Position numbers and translations under genes: made by a program. From Streptomyces triculaminicus (GTDB taxonomy: Bacteria > Actinomycetota > Actinomycetes > Streptomycetales > Streptomycetaceae): a DNA stretch of 64,000 nt. The DNA is taken from the NCBI RefSeq assembly GCF_017349075.1, contig NZ_JAFMOF010000001.1, forward strand, positions 2,046,001 through 2,110,000, in the 5' to 3' direction. The first letter of the stretch is position 1. Each line of letters begins with the position of its first letter. Below the pieces are notes generated by a model. That model was not told where the DNA came from. It made no database searches and saw only the letters and a program-made list of their open reading frames with translations. Shown here piece by piece: positions 37,707-47,223 of this stretch.

Positions 37707-39638
37707 GTGGGTTCTGGGTCGGGTTCCTTGGTTTCTTCTGTGCTCGTCGCCAATCGGGGCGAGATCGCTTGCCGGATCTTTCGTACGTGCCGCGAACTGG
37801 GCATCGCCACCGTCGCCGTGTACTCGGACGCCGACGCCGGCGCCCGGCACGTCCGGGAGGCCGACGCGGCGGTGCGGCTGCCGGGGGTTGCGCCCGCGGA
37901 TACGTATCTGCGGGGCGATCTGCTGATCGCCGCCGCGCGGGCGGCGGGCGCCGATGCCGTGCATCCGGGGTACGGGTTCCTGTCCGAGAACCCCGGCTTC
38001 GCCCGCGCCGTGACGGACGCCGGGCTGGTGTGGATCGGGCCGCCGGCCGGGGCGATCGAGGCCATGGCCTCCAAGACGCGGGCGAAGCGGCTGATGGGCG
38101 GCGCCCCGCTGGACCCCGCGGCCGTCACGGAGGCGGACCTTCCGGTGCTCGTCAAGGCCGCCGAGGGGGGCGGCGGGCGTGGCATGCGCGTCGTCCGCTC
38201 ACTCGCTGACCTGCCCGGGGAGCTGGCCGCCGCCCGCTCCGAGGCGGCGGCCGCCTTCGGCGACGGCGAGGTGTTCGTGGAGCCGTACCTCGAGGACGGA
38301 CGGCATGTCGAGGTCCAGGTCCTCGCGGACGCGCACGGCACGGTGTGGACGCTGGGCACGCGGGACTGCTCGCTGCAGCGCCGGCACCAGAAGGTCATCG
38401 AGGAGTGCCCGGCGCCGGGCCTGCCGGGGCCGCCGGGCGCGGTGGAGCGGGCCCTGTGCGACGCCGCCGCGTCGGCGGCACGAGCCATCGGGTACGTGGG
38501 GGCGGGGACGGTCGAGTTCCTGGTGACGGCGGACGGCCGGACGCACTTCCTGGAGATGAACACCCGGCTGCAGGTGGAGCATCCGGTGACCGAGGCGGTG
38601 TACGGGGTGGATCTCGTGGCGCTGCAGGTGCGGGTCGCCGAGGGGGCGGCTCTGGGGGCTCCGCCGGAGCCCGTGGGGCATGCCGTCGAGGCTCGGTTGT
38701 ATGCCGAGGATCCTGCTCGGGACTGGCGGCCTTGGGCCGGCTTTGTGCACCGGCTGGAGTTGGAGGACGGTGCGTCGTGGGTGCGTGTCGACTCCGGTTA
38801 CGAGGACGGTGACCAGGTTCCGGTCCACTACGACTCGTTGATCGCCAAGGTTGTCGCCTGGGGGCGGAGTCGGGACGAGGCGGTTCGGTCCTTGGGTCAT
38901 GTTTTGGGCCGTGCCCGCATTCATGGCCCCGTGACGAACCGGGAGTTGCTCGTTCGGTCGTTGCGGCATCCGGAGTTTCTTCAGGGGGTTATGGATACCG
39001 GGTTTTATCGGCGGCATCTCGGTGAACTTGTCGGCGGAGAACGGGTAGTTGCGCTTGCCGCTCTCGTCGCCGCCGTCGCCGATGCCCGGGGGCGGTCGCC
39101 TTTCGGGGGGTGGCGCAACGTTCCCTCTCAGCCCCAGGTCAAGCGCTATCGCTCCTCCCCCGACGGCCTGGAGTACGAGGTCCGTTACCGGATCGACCGG
39201 AACGGGCTCACCGCCGAGGGGTTCCCCGGCGTGCGGCTGCTCGAGGCCGCCCCCGACCGCGTCGTGCTGGAGACCGGCGGCGTCCGGCGCGCCTTCGACG
39301 TGGCCGACTACGGCTCGGAGGTCCATGTGGACACCCCGCACGCCGGTTCGTACGCCCTGATCCCCCTCCCCCGCTTCCCCGCTCCCGTCTCGCACGTCGC
39401 ACCCGGCTCCCTGCTCGCCCCCATGCCCGGCACCGTCGTGCGGGTCGCGGACGGCGTCGCCGTGGGGAAGGCCGTGGCGGCCGGGCAGGCCCTGCTGTGG
39501 CTGGAGGCGATGAAGATGGAGCACCGCGTCGTCGCGCCCGCCGACGGCGTGCTCACCGCCCTGCACGCGGTGGCGGGGCGGCAGGTCGAGGTGGGGGAAC
39601 TGCTCGCCGTGGTCACCGAGTCCGAGGAGTCCTCATGA
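37707..39638 (+). CDS. Acyl-CoA carboxylase biotin carboxylase/BCCP (alpha) subunit
   Basis: About 643 residues. Biotin carboxylase N domain (SSVLVANRGEIACRIFRTC), ATP-grasp with VKAAEGGGGRGMR, biotin carboxylase signature (FLEMNTRLQVEHPVTE), a BT-like linker, and a C-terminal biotinyl domain with the acceptor Lys in WLEAMKMEH. It carboxylates its own biotin using ATP and bicarbonate for the beta subunit. The GTG at 37707 has GAGGGGG upstream; an earlier ATG at 37650 would overlap the previous gene. A patch at about 38640-39060 uses many T-ending and TTG codons, unlike its surroundings. Confidence 0.92.
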   Translation: MGSGSGSLVSSVLVANRGEIACRIFRTCRELGIATVAVYSDADAGARHVREADAAVRLPGVAPADTYLRGDLLIAAARAAGADAVHPGYGFLSENPGFARAVTDAGLVWIGPPAGAIEAMASKTRAKRLMGGAPLDPAAVTEADLPVLVKAAEGGGGRGMRVVRSLADLPGELAAARSEAAAAFGDGEVFVEPYLEDGRHVEVQVLADAHGTVWTLGTRDCSLQRRHQKVIEECPAPGLPGPPGAVERALCDAAASAARAIGYVGAGTVEFLVTADGRTHFLEMNTRLQVEHPVTEAVYGVDLVALQVRVAEGAALGAPPEPVGHAVEARLYAEDPARDWRPWAGFVHRLELEDGASWVRVDSGYEDGDQVPVHYDSLIAKVVAWGRSRDEAVRSLGHVLGRARIHGPVTNRELLVRSLRHPEFLQGVMDTGFYRRHLGELVGGERVVALAALVAAVADARGRSPFGGWRNVPSQPQVKRYRSSPDGLEYEVRYRIDRNGLTAEGFPGVRLLEAAPDRVVLETGGVRRAFDVADYGSEVHVDTPHAGSYALIPLPRFPAPVSHVAPGSLLAPMPGTVVRVADGVAVGKAVAAGQALLWLEAMKMEHRVVAPADGVLTALHAVAGRQVEVGELLAVVTESEESS

Positions 39639-40792
39639 ACGTGATCGAGTCCGCCGAGCACCGCGACCTGCGCGCCGCCGTGGCCCGCCTCGCCGGTCGC
39701 TACGGCCGTGAGTACTTCGCCACCGCCGTGCGCGAGGGCCGGCACGCCGACGAGCTGTGGGAGGAGGCCGGCAAGCACGGCTATCTCGGGGTCAACCTCC
39801 CCGAGGAGTACGGCGGCGGGGGCGGCGGGATCACCGAGCTCGCCCTGGTGCTGGAGGAGCTGGGGGCCGCCGGGTGTCCGCTGCTGCTGATGGTCGTCTC
39901 GCCCGCCATCTGCGGCACCGTGATCGCCCGCTTCGGCACCGACGAGCAGAAGCGCACCTGGCTGCCCGGGCTCGCCTCCGGCACGCTCAAAATGGCCTTC
40001 GGGATCACCGAGCCCGACGCCGGGTCCAACTCCCACCGGCTGACCACGACGGCCCGGCGGGACGGGACGGACTGGATCCTCAACGGCCGCAAGGTCTTCA
40101 TCTCCGGCGTCGACGCGGCCGACGCGACGCTGATCGTGGGGCGGACGGAGGACGCCGGGACGGGCAGGCTCAAGCCCTGTCTGTTCATCGTCGGTCGTGA
40201 CACTCCGGGGTTCACCCGGCGCTCGATTGCCATGGAACTCGCTTCTCCTGAGAAGCAGTTCGAGCTCTTGTTGGATGACGTGCGCTTGCCGGCCGAGGCC
40301 TTGGTCGGTGATGAGGATGCCGGGCTGTTGCAGCTCTTCGCCGGGCTCAACCCCGAGCGGATCATGACCGCGGCGTTCGCGATCGGCATGGGGCGCTACG
40401 CGGTCGCCCGGGCCGTGGACTACGCGCGGACCCGGCAGGTGTGGGACGCGCCGATCGGCGCCCACCAGGCCGTCGCCCACCCCCTGGCGCGGTCGCACAT
40501 CGAGCTCGAGCTGGCCCGGCTGATGATGTACAAGGCCGCCCACCTCTACGACGCCGGGGACGACGCCGGGGCGGGCGAGGCCGCCAACATGGCGAAGTAC
40601 GCGGCCGCCGAGGCGGCCGTGCGCGCCGTCGACCAGGCCGTGCACACCCTCGGCGGGAACGGCCTCACCGCGGAGTACGGGCTGGCCTCGCTGATCACGG
40701 CGGCACGGGTGGCGCGGGTGGCTCCCGTGAGCCGGGAGATGATTCTCAACTACGTCTCGCACCAGACCCTGGGACTCCCCAAGTCCTACTGA
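39635..40792 (+). CDS. Acyl-CoA dehydrogenase
   Basis: 385 residues with FAD-binding FGITEPDAGSNSHRL and C-terminal helices (ARTRQVWDAPIGAHQAVAHPLA, HTLGGNGLTAEYGL). The EYGL segment aligns with the region that carries the catalytic Glu in isovaleryl-CoA-type enzymes. In this operon it probably oxidises the acyl-CoA that the carboxylase acts on (citronellyl- or isovaleryl-CoA-like). Four-base overlap with the carboxylase gene. Confidence 0.93.
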   Translation: MNVIESAEHRDLRAAVARLAGRYGREYFATAVREGRHADELWEEAGKHGYLGVNLPEEYGGGGGGITELALVLEELGAAGCPLLLMVVSPAICGTVIARFGTDEQKRTWLPGLASGTLKMAFGITEPDAGSNSHRLTTTARRDGTDWILNGRKVFISGVDAADATLIVGRTEDAGTGRLKPCLFIVGRDTPGFTRRSIAMELASPEKQFELLLDDVRLPAEALVGDEDAGLLQLFAGLNPERIMTAAFAIGMGRYAVARAVDYARTRQVWDAPIGAHQAVAHPLARSHIELELARLMMYKAAHLYDAGDDAGAGEAANMAKYAAAEAAVRAVDQAVHTLGGNGLTAEYGLASLITAARVARVAPVSREMILNYVSHQTLGLPKSY

Positions 40793-40810
40793 GAGAAGGA
40801 GGATTGCCCG

Positions 40811-41536
40811 ATGCTGGTCCGCCACTGCCACGAGCGCGGCATCACGACCCTGACCCTGGACTCGCCGCACAACCGCAACGCCCTCTCCGCCCGGCTGGTC
40901 GGCGAGCTGCGGGAGGCGCTCGGACGGGCCGGCGACGACCCGGACACGCGGGCCGTGGTCCTCGCACACACCGGCAACACCTTCTGCGCGGGCGCCGACC
41001 TCACGGAGCCCACGCCGACCGGCCCGCTGGAACTCGCCGGGCTCCTGCGGGCGATCGTGGAACTGCCCAAGCCCGTGGTGGCGGCCGTACGCGGCCATGT
41101 GCGCGCCGGCGGGCTGGGGCTGGTGGGGGCGTGCGACATCGCGATAGCCGGACAGGCTTCGACGTTCGCCTTCACCGAGGCGCTGCTGGGGCTGGCGCCC
41201 GCCGTGATCTCCATGCCGCTGCTGCCGCGCCTCGACGCGCGCGCCGCGGGCCGCTACTACCTGACCGGCGAGCGCTTCGGGGCCGCCGAGGCGGCGAGGA
41301 TCGGCCTGGTGACGGCCGTGGGCGAGGACCTGGAGCCGGTCCTGGCCGGGCTGCGGCGGGCCTCGCCGCAGGGGCTCGCCGAGTCCAAGCGCCTGGTCAC
41401 TGCGGAGGTGCTGCGGGCCTTCGACCGCGACACCGGGCCGCTGGCCGAGCTCTCGGCGCGGCTGTTCGCCTCGGACGAGGCCCGCGAGGGCATGACGGCG
41501 TTCCTGGAGAAGAGGGATCCGGCATGGGGACGGTGA
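40811..41536 (+). CDS. Enoyl-CoA hydratase/isomerase
   Basis: 241 residues of crotonase fold: HNRNALSARLV, CAGADLTE (oxyanion hole) and GHVRAGGLGLVGACDIAIAG. The Glu usually found next to the second oxyanion loop is not clear, so hydration chemistry should be checked; AtuE/LiuC-like members hydrate methylglutaconyl-type CoAs. Strong ribosome-binding site (GAGAAGGAGG). Overlaps the TetR gene by 13 bases. Confidence 0.9.
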   Translation: MLVRHCHERGITTLTLDSPHNRNALSARLVGELREALGRAGDDPDTRAVVLAHTGNTFCAGADLTEPTPTGPLELAGLLRAIVELPKPVVAAVRGHVRAGGLGLVGACDIAIAGQASTFAFTEALLGLAPAVISMPLLPRLDARAAGRYYLTGERFGAAEAARIGLVTAVGEDLEPVLAGLRRASPQGLAESKRLVTAEVLRAFDRDTGPLAELSARLFASDEAREGMTAFLEKRDPAWGR

Positions 41537-42132
41537 CCTCTCCCAAGCAGGACCGCAGCCGGGCGACCCGACGGCGCCTGATGGAGGCGGCCATCGAGTG
41601 CCTGGCCGAGCACGGCTGGGCCGGCTCGACCGTGGCCGTGGTCGCCGAGCGGGCCGGGGTGTCGCGGGGGGCCGCCCAGCACCACTTCCCCACCCGTGAG
41701 GACCTGTTCACCGCCGCGGTGGAGCACGTGGCGGAGGAGCGCCTGAGGAAGCTGCGGGCGATCGCCGACGCGACCTCGATGACCATGGGCCCGGCGCGCC
41801 GGTACGCCGTGGTCGAGACGATGGTCGGGCTCTACACCGGGCCCCTGTTCCGGGCCGCGCTGCAGCTGTGGGTGGCCGCGTCGCACGACGACGGCCGGCT
41901 GCGGGAGCGGGTGACGGCCCTGGAGGCCCGCGTCGGCCGCGAGACCCACCGCATGGCGGTGACGCTGCTGCGGGCCGACGAGGGCAGGCCCGGCGCCCGG
42001 GAGACCGTCCAGGGGTTCCTGGACATGGCGCGCGGGCTGGGGCTGGCGGGGCTGCTGACGGACGACAGCGCCAGGCGCGAGCGCGTGGTGGAGCAGTGGG
42101 TGGAGATTCTGGAGGGGGTGCTGGGGCGGTAG
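41524..42132 (+). CDS. TetR-family regulator of the acyl-CoA operon
   Basis: 202 residues. The N-terminal TetR helix-turn-helix (ATRRRLMEAAIECLAEHGWAGSTVAVVAERAGVSRGAAQHHFPTREDL, residues about 14-60) is clear; the C-terminal domain is likely to bind an acyl-CoA. It is co-transcribed as the last gene, which suggests autoregulation. The palindrome at 34330-34343 is its likely operator. Confidence 0.93.
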   Translation: MGTVTSPKQDRSRATRRRLMEAAIECLAEHGWAGSTVAVVAERAGVSRGAAQHHFPTREDLFTAAVEHVAEERLRKLRAIADATSMTMGPARRYAVVETMVGLYTGPLFRAALQLWVAASHDDGRLRERVTALEARVGRETHRMAVTLLRADEGRPGARETVQGFLDMARGLGLAGLLTDDSARRERVVEQWVEILEGVLGR

Positions 42133-42179
42133 GAGGCGGGGCGCGATACGGCGTCGGGCACAATGGAGGAGTGCGGATC

Positions 42180-42851
42180 ATGTTCGTCGGCGACTCGATG
42201 ACGGTCGGTAGCGCCGGGGACTACACATGGCGCTACCGCATGTGGCAGCACCTCAACGCCTCCTACGGCGGGCCGTACCGGATCGTCGGGCCGCGCCGGG
42301 AGCTGTACGACCCCGCCGCCGACGCCGCCGGGTCGCTCGACTACGGCGACCCGGACTTCCCCGAGCGCGCCAGGGCGCACCTCGCCGGCTGGGGCGAGGG
42401 GTGGCTGCACATGGCGCCGCTGATCGCCGAGGCCGTGCGCAAGGGCAAGGCAGACACCCTGCTGGTCTCCCTCGGCCTCATAGACCTGGGCTTCTACACC
42501 AACGCCGAGCAGACCGCGGACAACGTCCGCGGCTTCCTCGCCGAGGCCCGCGCGGCCAATCCGCGCGTACGGGCCGTGCTGATGCCGGTGCTCCACAACG
42601 TCCGCGCGCTGGCGGAGCCGCACTTCGCCGCCGAGGTCGAGCGCTTCAACGAGCTGCTCGGCAAGATCGTCGCCGATCTCGCCGAGCCCGCCTCGCCCCT
42701 GCTGCTCGCCTCGCCGCCCGAGGGCTGGGACACCCAGCGGGACACCTACGACGGCACGCATCCCAGCGCCGCGGGCGAGCACCGCATCGCCGCCGCGTTC
42801 GCGGACGCGATGTACCAGGCGTGGGACGTGGGCGGTCCCTACGGCCGCTAG
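42180..42851 (+). CDS. SGNH/GDSL hydrolase
   Basis: About 223 residues. Block I nucleophile is MFVGDSMTVGSAGDYTWR (Ser in GDS). The C-terminal DGTHPSAAGEHRIAAAF holds the Asp and His. No signal peptide, so it is cytosolic, unlike many secreted SGNH esterases. The ATG at 42180 is placed nine bases after GGAGGAG; a GTG at 42171 would overlap that site. Likely an esterase or acyl hydrolase, possibly linked to the acyl-CoA operon 48 bases upstream. Confidence 0.88.
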   Translation: MFVGDSMTVGSAGDYTWRYRMWQHLNASYGGPYRIVGPRRELYDPAADAAGSLDYGDPDFPERARAHLAGWGEGWLHMAPLIAEAVRKGKADTLLVSLGLIDLGFYTNAEQTADNVRGFLAEARAANPRVRAVLMPVLHNVRALAEPHFAAEVERFNELLGKIVADLAEPASPLLLASPPEGWDTQRDTYDGTHPSAAGEHRIAAAFADAMYQAWDVGGPYGR

Positions 42852-42858
42852 CGCCGGA

Positions 42859-43854
42859 TTACCAGGCGAAGGCCTCCGGGGAGGGGCCCGGGCCCGGGAA
42901 GACGCCGTCGAGCGCGGTCAGCAGATCCTCGTCCAGGCGCAGCTCGAGGGCGCGCAGCGCGCTCTCGAGCTGTCCGAGGGTGCGCGGTCCGACGATCGGG
43001 CCGGTGACGCCGGGGCGGGTGAGCAGCCAGGCCAGGGCGACCTCGCCGGGTGCCAGGCCGTGCTTGTCCAGCAGGTCCTCGTACGCCTGCACCTGCTCGC
43101 GGACCTTGGTGTTCGCGAGCGCGTCGGCCGACCGGCCGGACGCGGCGCGGGCGCTGCCGCCCTCCCTCTCCTTGCGCAGAACGCCGCCGAGGAGGCCGCC
43201 GTGCAGCGGGGACCAGGGGATCACGCCGAGCCCGTACGCCTCGGCCGCCGGAATGACCTCCATCTCGGCGCGGCGCTCGGCGAGGTTGTACAGGCACTGC
43301 TCGCTGACGAGGCCGAGCGTGCCGCGGCGGCGGGCGCTCTCGTTGGCCTGGGCGATGTGCCAGCCGGCGTGGTTGGACGACCCCGCGTAGACGATCTTGC
43401 CCTGCTGGACGAGGACGTCGATGGCCTGCCAGATCTCGTCCCACGGGGTGGCCCGGTCGACGTGGTGGAACTGGTAGAGGTCGATGTGGTCGGTGCCCAG
43501 GCGCCGCAGGCTGCCCTCGACGGCCCGCCGGATGTTCACAGCGGACAGGCGGTCGTGGTTGGGCCAGTTGGCGCCGTCCGGGCCCATGTTGCCGAACACC
43601 TTGGTGGCGATCACGACCTTCTCCCGCCGCCCGCCGCCCTTGGCGAGCCAGCTGCCGATGATCTCCTCGGTGCGGCCCTTGTCGTCGCCCCAGCCGTAGA
43701 CGTTGGCGGTGTCGAAGAAGTTCAGGCCCGCGTCGAGCGCGGCGTCCATGATGGCGTGGCTGTCGGCCTCGCCGGTCTGCGGGCCGAAGTTCATGGTGCC
43801 GAGGACGAGCCGGCTGACCTTCAGTCCTGTGCGTCCGAGCTGCGTGTACTCCAT
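42859..43854 (-). CDS. Aldo/keto reductase
   Basis: 331 residues of (beta/alpha)8 AKR fold: LGRTGLKVSRLVLGTMNFG, DTANVYGWGDD (catalytic Asp and Tyr), VIATKVFG (Lys) and IDLYQFHHVD (His). It reduces aldehydes or ketones with NADPH. The C-terminal GPIVGPRTLGQLESAL is the cofactor loop. Similar to general-stress or YghZ-like reductases; substrate unknown. Only eight bases separate its stop from the converging SGNH gene. Confidence 0.93.
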   Translation of the reverse strand: MEYTQLGRTGLKVSRLVLGTMNFGPQTGEADSHAIMDAALDAGLNFFDTANVYGWGDDKGRTEEIIGSWLAKGGGRREKVVIATKVFGNMGPDGANWPNHDRLSAVNIRRAVEGSLRRLGTDHIDLYQFHHVDRATPWDEIWQAIDVLVQQGKIVYAGSSNHAGWHIAQANESARRRGTLGLVSEQCLYNLAERRAEMEVIPAAEAYGLGVIPWSPLHGGLLGGVLRKEREGGSARAASGRSADALANTKVREQVQAYEDLLDKHGLAPGEVALAWLLTRPGVTGPIVGPRTLGQLESALRALELRLDEDLLTALDGVFPGPGPSPEAFAW

Positions 43855-43883
43855 GGCGACCAAGCCAACGCCTTCGAGCGCGC

Positions 43884-45023
43884 TCAAGGCAAGGGCGCCC
43901 CGCCCATCGTGCGGAGCATCGCCCGTCCGCCCGTGGCGAGGAAGCGGGCCCCCAGCACCGCGCCCAGCAGCAGGAAGACGATGTTGAGGAACGTCGTGTA
44001 GTTCCACGTCACCCCCGCCATGGGCACATGCGCACGGGCCTGGTCGGGGATCAGTCCGAGCGCGCCGAAGAGGAACTCCACGGCGTACCCGGCGAGGACC
44101 ATGGCGGCGTAGAAGGTGCCCAGCAGGTACAGGGCCGTTCGGGTGCCGTAGTACTTCCGGTAGATGGCGAGGATGGGCAGGATCAGCAGGTCGGCGAAGA
44201 TGAACGCCACCACGCCGCCGAAGCTGATCCCGCCCTGCCACAGCACCACCGCCAGCGGCACGTTGCCGATCGAGCACACGAACGAGGCGATCGCCACCAG
44301 CGGCCCCACCAGCGGGCCCCAGAGCTTCGCCGCCCGCGGGTGTCCCTCGAAGAACAGCGCCTGCCAGAAGGCCTCCGGCACCCAGGCGGCGATCGCGCCC
44401 GCGATCAGCAGGCCCAGCACCAGGTCGCGCAGGATCGCCGCCCACTCCATGACGAAGACGCGGGAGACGGCCGTGAATCCCTCGCCCGACAGCAGCCGCC
44501 GGACGAACGAGCGGCTCCCGCCCACCGACATGTCCATCGCCGCGTGCCCCTCCATCGCCCCGGCCACGCCCCGCTCGGCCTGCTCCCTGGCCCGGCGCAG
44601 CAGGCTCTCCCGCAGCGTCAGGCGGAACAGCACCGCCAGCACCGCGATCATGATCAGGCCGCCCGCGAACTCCGCCGCCGTGAACTGCCAGCCCAGCAGC
44701 AGCGCCAGGATCACGCCCAGCTCGACCACCAGGTTCGTCGAGGCGATCTCGAAGCCCATCGCGGCCGTGAAGTGCGCCCCCTTCACGAACAGCGAGCGGG
44801 CGAGCGCCACGGCGGCGTACGAGCAGGAGGACGAGGCCGCGCCCAGCCCGGCCGCGACGGCGAGGGTACGGGGACGGTCGTCGCCCAGCAGCGAGACGAC
44901 GGAGGACCGGCGCACCACGGCCTGGACCACGGCGGACAGCGCGAAGCCGAGGATCAGCGCCCAGGTGATCTCCCAGGTCATGGCCCCGGCGATGGACAGC
45001 GCGCGCAGCACGGCGTGGATCAC
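43884..45023 (-). CDS. YraQ/ArsP-like (PF03773) membrane permease
   Basis: 379 residues, about nine membrane segments in two halves. GAASSSCSYAAVALARSLFVKGAHFTAAMGFEIASTNLV and a second half with SFVCSIGNVPLAVVLWQGGISFGG repeat the family's Cys-containing motif. Some PF03773 members export organoarsenicals; others are unassigned, and no ars genes are near. The central loop (about 145-185) is charged and cytosolic. Upstream of the aldo/keto reductase gene on the same strand, 29 bases apart. Confidence 0.88.
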   Translation of the reverse strand: MIHAVLRALSIAGAMTWEITWALILGFALSAVVQAVVRRSSVVSLLGDDRPRTLAVAAGLGAASSSCSYAAVALARSLFVKGAHFTAAMGFEIASTNLVVELGVILALLLGWQFTAAEFAGGLIMIAVLAVLFRLTLRESLLRRAREQAERGVAGAMEGHAAMDMSVGGSRSFVRRLLSGEGFTAVSRVFVMEWAAILRDLVLGLLIAGAIAAWVPEAFWQALFFEGHPRAAKLWGPLVGPLVAIASFVCSIGNVPLAVVLWQGGISFGGVVAFIFADLLILPILAIYRKYYGTRTALYLLGTFYAAMVLAGYAVEFLFGALGLIPDQARAHVPMAGVTWNYTTFLNIVFLLLGAVLGARFLATGGRAMLRTMGGAPLP

Positions 45024-45091
45024 CCCACCAGCATCGCCGCCCGCGCCCGGCGTCCGGCGTCCGGGCGGCCTGCGTGTCGCGCCCTACGGCG

Positions 45092-45178
45092 TCACCTCAC
45101 CGCGGCCACCACGGCGACGACGACGAGCATCACGGCGAGCGCACCGGTCATGATCCGGTTTCTGGTCTTGGGGTCCAC
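45092..45178 (-). CDS. 28-residue single-pass membrane protein
   Basis: A GTG at 45178 opens a 28-codon frame: VDPKTRNRIM, then a hydrophobic helix TGALAVMLVVVAVVAAVR and stop (45092-45094). The charged N-terminus and single helix are typical of small Streptomyces membrane proteins, and I believe similar ones exist, but I cannot check conservation. The site GAGGG abuts the GTG, which is a weak point. It lies between thpR and the permease on the same strand, so it may share their transcript. Confidence 0.5.
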   Translation of the reverse strand: MDPKTRNRIMTGALAVMLVVVAVVAAVR

Positions 45179-45200
45179 CCCTCGAGCGTAACCGGAGCGG

Positions 45201-45782
45201 TCAGCCGGCCCGCCGGGTGCCCAGGGGCCAGGACGCCACGGTCTCGTAGCGGGGGCGCTCACCGGGGACGCCGGAGGCGGGCAGATGGCTTTGGACGAGC
45301 TCCACGCGCTCGGCCCACCAGCGGCGTCCCCGGAACTCCGCCAGCTCCTCCGCGTACGGCCGGAGATTCACATGGCCGGCGGTCCGGGCGAGGGTGAGGT
45401 GGGGGCGGAAGGGCTTGGTGTCGGCCATGTGCACGCCGGCTCGCCGGGCGCCGGCGGCGGTGGAGCGGGCGAGGCCGCCCAGGGTCTCCACGGAGCCGGT
45501 CGCCCCGACCCACAGGATCCGGTCGCCGAACCGGCCGCCTCCGGCGAACCGCAGCTCGTGCACCGGATGCCGGTGGGCGGCGCGACCGAGGCGCTCGTCC
45601 AGCTCCGGCAGCAGGGCCTCGTCGACCTCGCCGAGGAAGGCGAGCGTGAAGTGCCACAGGGCGGGCTCGGTCCAGCGCAGGCGGCCCCGCCGGTCGGGCA
45701 GGGCCGCGCGCAATTGCGCCACCTCGTCCGCCAGTTCGTCGATCGCGGGCCGGGGAGGAACCACCGCGGCGAACAGTCGCAT
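45201..45782 (-). CDS. thpR: RNA 2',3'-cyclic phosphodiesterase
   Basis: 193 residues of the 2H phosphoesterase fold: two HxTx motifs, HFTL (about 44-47) and HLTL (about 127-130), and the start MRLFAAVVPP. It opens 2',3'-cyclic phosphates on RNA, with possible 2'-5' ligase activity. Cytosolic. It precedes the tiny membrane protein on the same strand. Confidence 0.93.
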   Translation of the reverse strand: MRLFAAVVPPRPAIDELADEVAQLRAALPDRRGRLRWTEPALWHFTLAFLGEVDEALLPELDERLGRAAHRHPVHELRFAGGGRFGDRILWVGATGSVETLGGLARSTAAGARRAGVHMADTKPFRPHLTLARTAGHVNLRPYAEELAEFRGRRWWAERVELVQSHLPASGVPGERPRYETVASWPLGTRRAG

Positions 45783-45852
45783 GGGACCAGTGTCGCCCGG
45801 GTCACGACCGATCGGCCGGAGGTGGGGCAGGGGAACCGTGGTGCCCCCGCCC

Positions 45853-47223
45853 TCACACCGTCGCGGTCAGCCGCTCCGGGCGCTCCGCGGTCTCGCGGGG
45901 GACGAAGGCCACATGCCGGTGGCCCCGCCGGAAGTCGACCTTCAGACGCAGGTCGCCCGCGCGGGCCAGCGCCAGGCCGACGGCGGCCGCCGCGAGCGCC
46001 GAGACGACGCCGCCGGCGAGGAAGCCGGTGCGGGGCCCGTACGCGTCGGTGATCCAGCCGACCAGGGGCGCGCCCAGCGGCGTACCGCCCATGAAGACCA
46101 TCATGAACAGGCTCATCACCCGTCCCCGCAGTGCGGGGTCGGCGGCCATCTGGAGGCCGGAGTTGGCGGTGACGTTGATCGTCAGGCCGCACATGCCGAT
46201 CGGCACGAGCAGCAGCGCGAAGACCCAGAACGAGGGCGCGAGCGCCGCCGTGATCTCCAGCACGCCGAACAGCGCCGCGGCCCCCACCAGCAGCCGCGGC
46301 CGCGAGCTGCCCCGGCGGGCCGCGAGCAGCGCGCCGACCAGCGAGCCGGCCGCCATCAGGGTGTTGAGCAGGCCGTAGGTGCTGGCGTCGGCGTGGAAGA
46401 CGTCATTGACGAACGCCGTGAGCCAGATGGGGAAGTTGAAGCCGAAGGTGCCGATGAAGCCGACCAGCACGATGGGCCAGATCAGGTCCGGGTTCCCGGC
46501 GACGTAGCGCAGGCCCTCCCTCAGCTGGCCCTTGCCGCGCGGGGCGCGCTCGGCCCTGTGCAGTTCGCCGGTGCGCATCATCAGCAGTCCGGCGACGGGC
46601 GCGGCGAACGACAGTCCGTTGGCCAGGAACGCCCAGCCGCTGCCCACGGCGGTGATCAGCACACCGGCGACGGCCGGGCCGACCAGCCGGGCGGACTGGA
46701 AGTTGGCGGAGTTCAGGCTGACGGCGTTGCGCAGGTCGGCGGGTCCGACCATCTCGGCGACGAACGCCTGCCGGGCGGGGTTGTCGACGACGGTGACGAG
46801 ACCGAGGACGAAGGCGGTGAGGTAGACGTGCCAGACCTCGACCCGTCCGGTGAGGGTGAGCACGGCGAGCGCGACGCCGGTGACGCCCATCGCCGTCTGG
46901 GTCGCCAGCAGCAGCCGGCGCTTGGGGGAACGGTCGGCTATGACGCCGCCGTAGAGCCCGAACAACAGCATGGGCAGGAACTGCAGTGCCGTGGTGATGC
47001 CCACGGCGGCCGAGGAGCCGGTGATGCTGAGGACCAGCCAGTCCTGGGCGATCCGCTGCATCCAGGTGCCGGTGTTGGACACCACCTGACCGGCGGCGAA
47101 GAGCCGGTAGTTGCGGATGCGGAGCGAGCTGAACGTGCCTCCCTTGGTGTGCAGGGAGGTGGTGCGTGCGTCGTGGTGGTGGTTCGGTGCGGGTGCGGAG
47201 TCTGCTCCGGGTCCCGAACTCAA
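45853..47223 (-). CDS. MFS exporter
   Basis: 456 residues with 12 predicted membrane segments. MFS loop motif A-like GGVIADRSPKRRLLLATQ and FVAEMVGPADLRNAVSLNSANF place it in the enterobactin-exporter/DHA3-like group. The N-terminal HHH-rich stretch is unusual. It starts with TTG at 47223 after GAAGGAGG; no better start is present. It lies downstream of the marR gene in the same orientation, so drug or metabolite export under MarR control is likely. Confidence 0.9.
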   Translation of the reverse strand: MSSGPGADSAPAPNHHHDARTTSLHTKGGTFSSLRIRNYRLFAAGQVVSNTGTWMQRIAQDWLVLSITGSSAAVGITTALQFLPMLLFGLYGGVIADRSPKRRLLLATQTAMGVTGVALAVLTLTGRVEVWHVYLTAFVLGLVTVVDNPARQAFVAEMVGPADLRNAVSLNSANFQSARLVGPAVAGVLITAVGSGWAFLANGLSFAAPVAGLLMMRTGELHRAERAPRGKGQLREGLRYVAGNPDLIWPIVLVGFIGTFGFNFPIWLTAFVNDVFHADASTYGLLNTLMAAGSLVGALLAARRGSSRPRLLVGAAALFGVLEITAALAPSFWVFALLLVPIGMCGLTINVTANSGLQMAADPALRGRVMSLFMMVFMGGTPLGAPLVGWITDAYGPRTGFLAGGVVSALAAAAVGLALARAGDLRLKVDFRRGHRHVAFVPRETAERPERLTATV

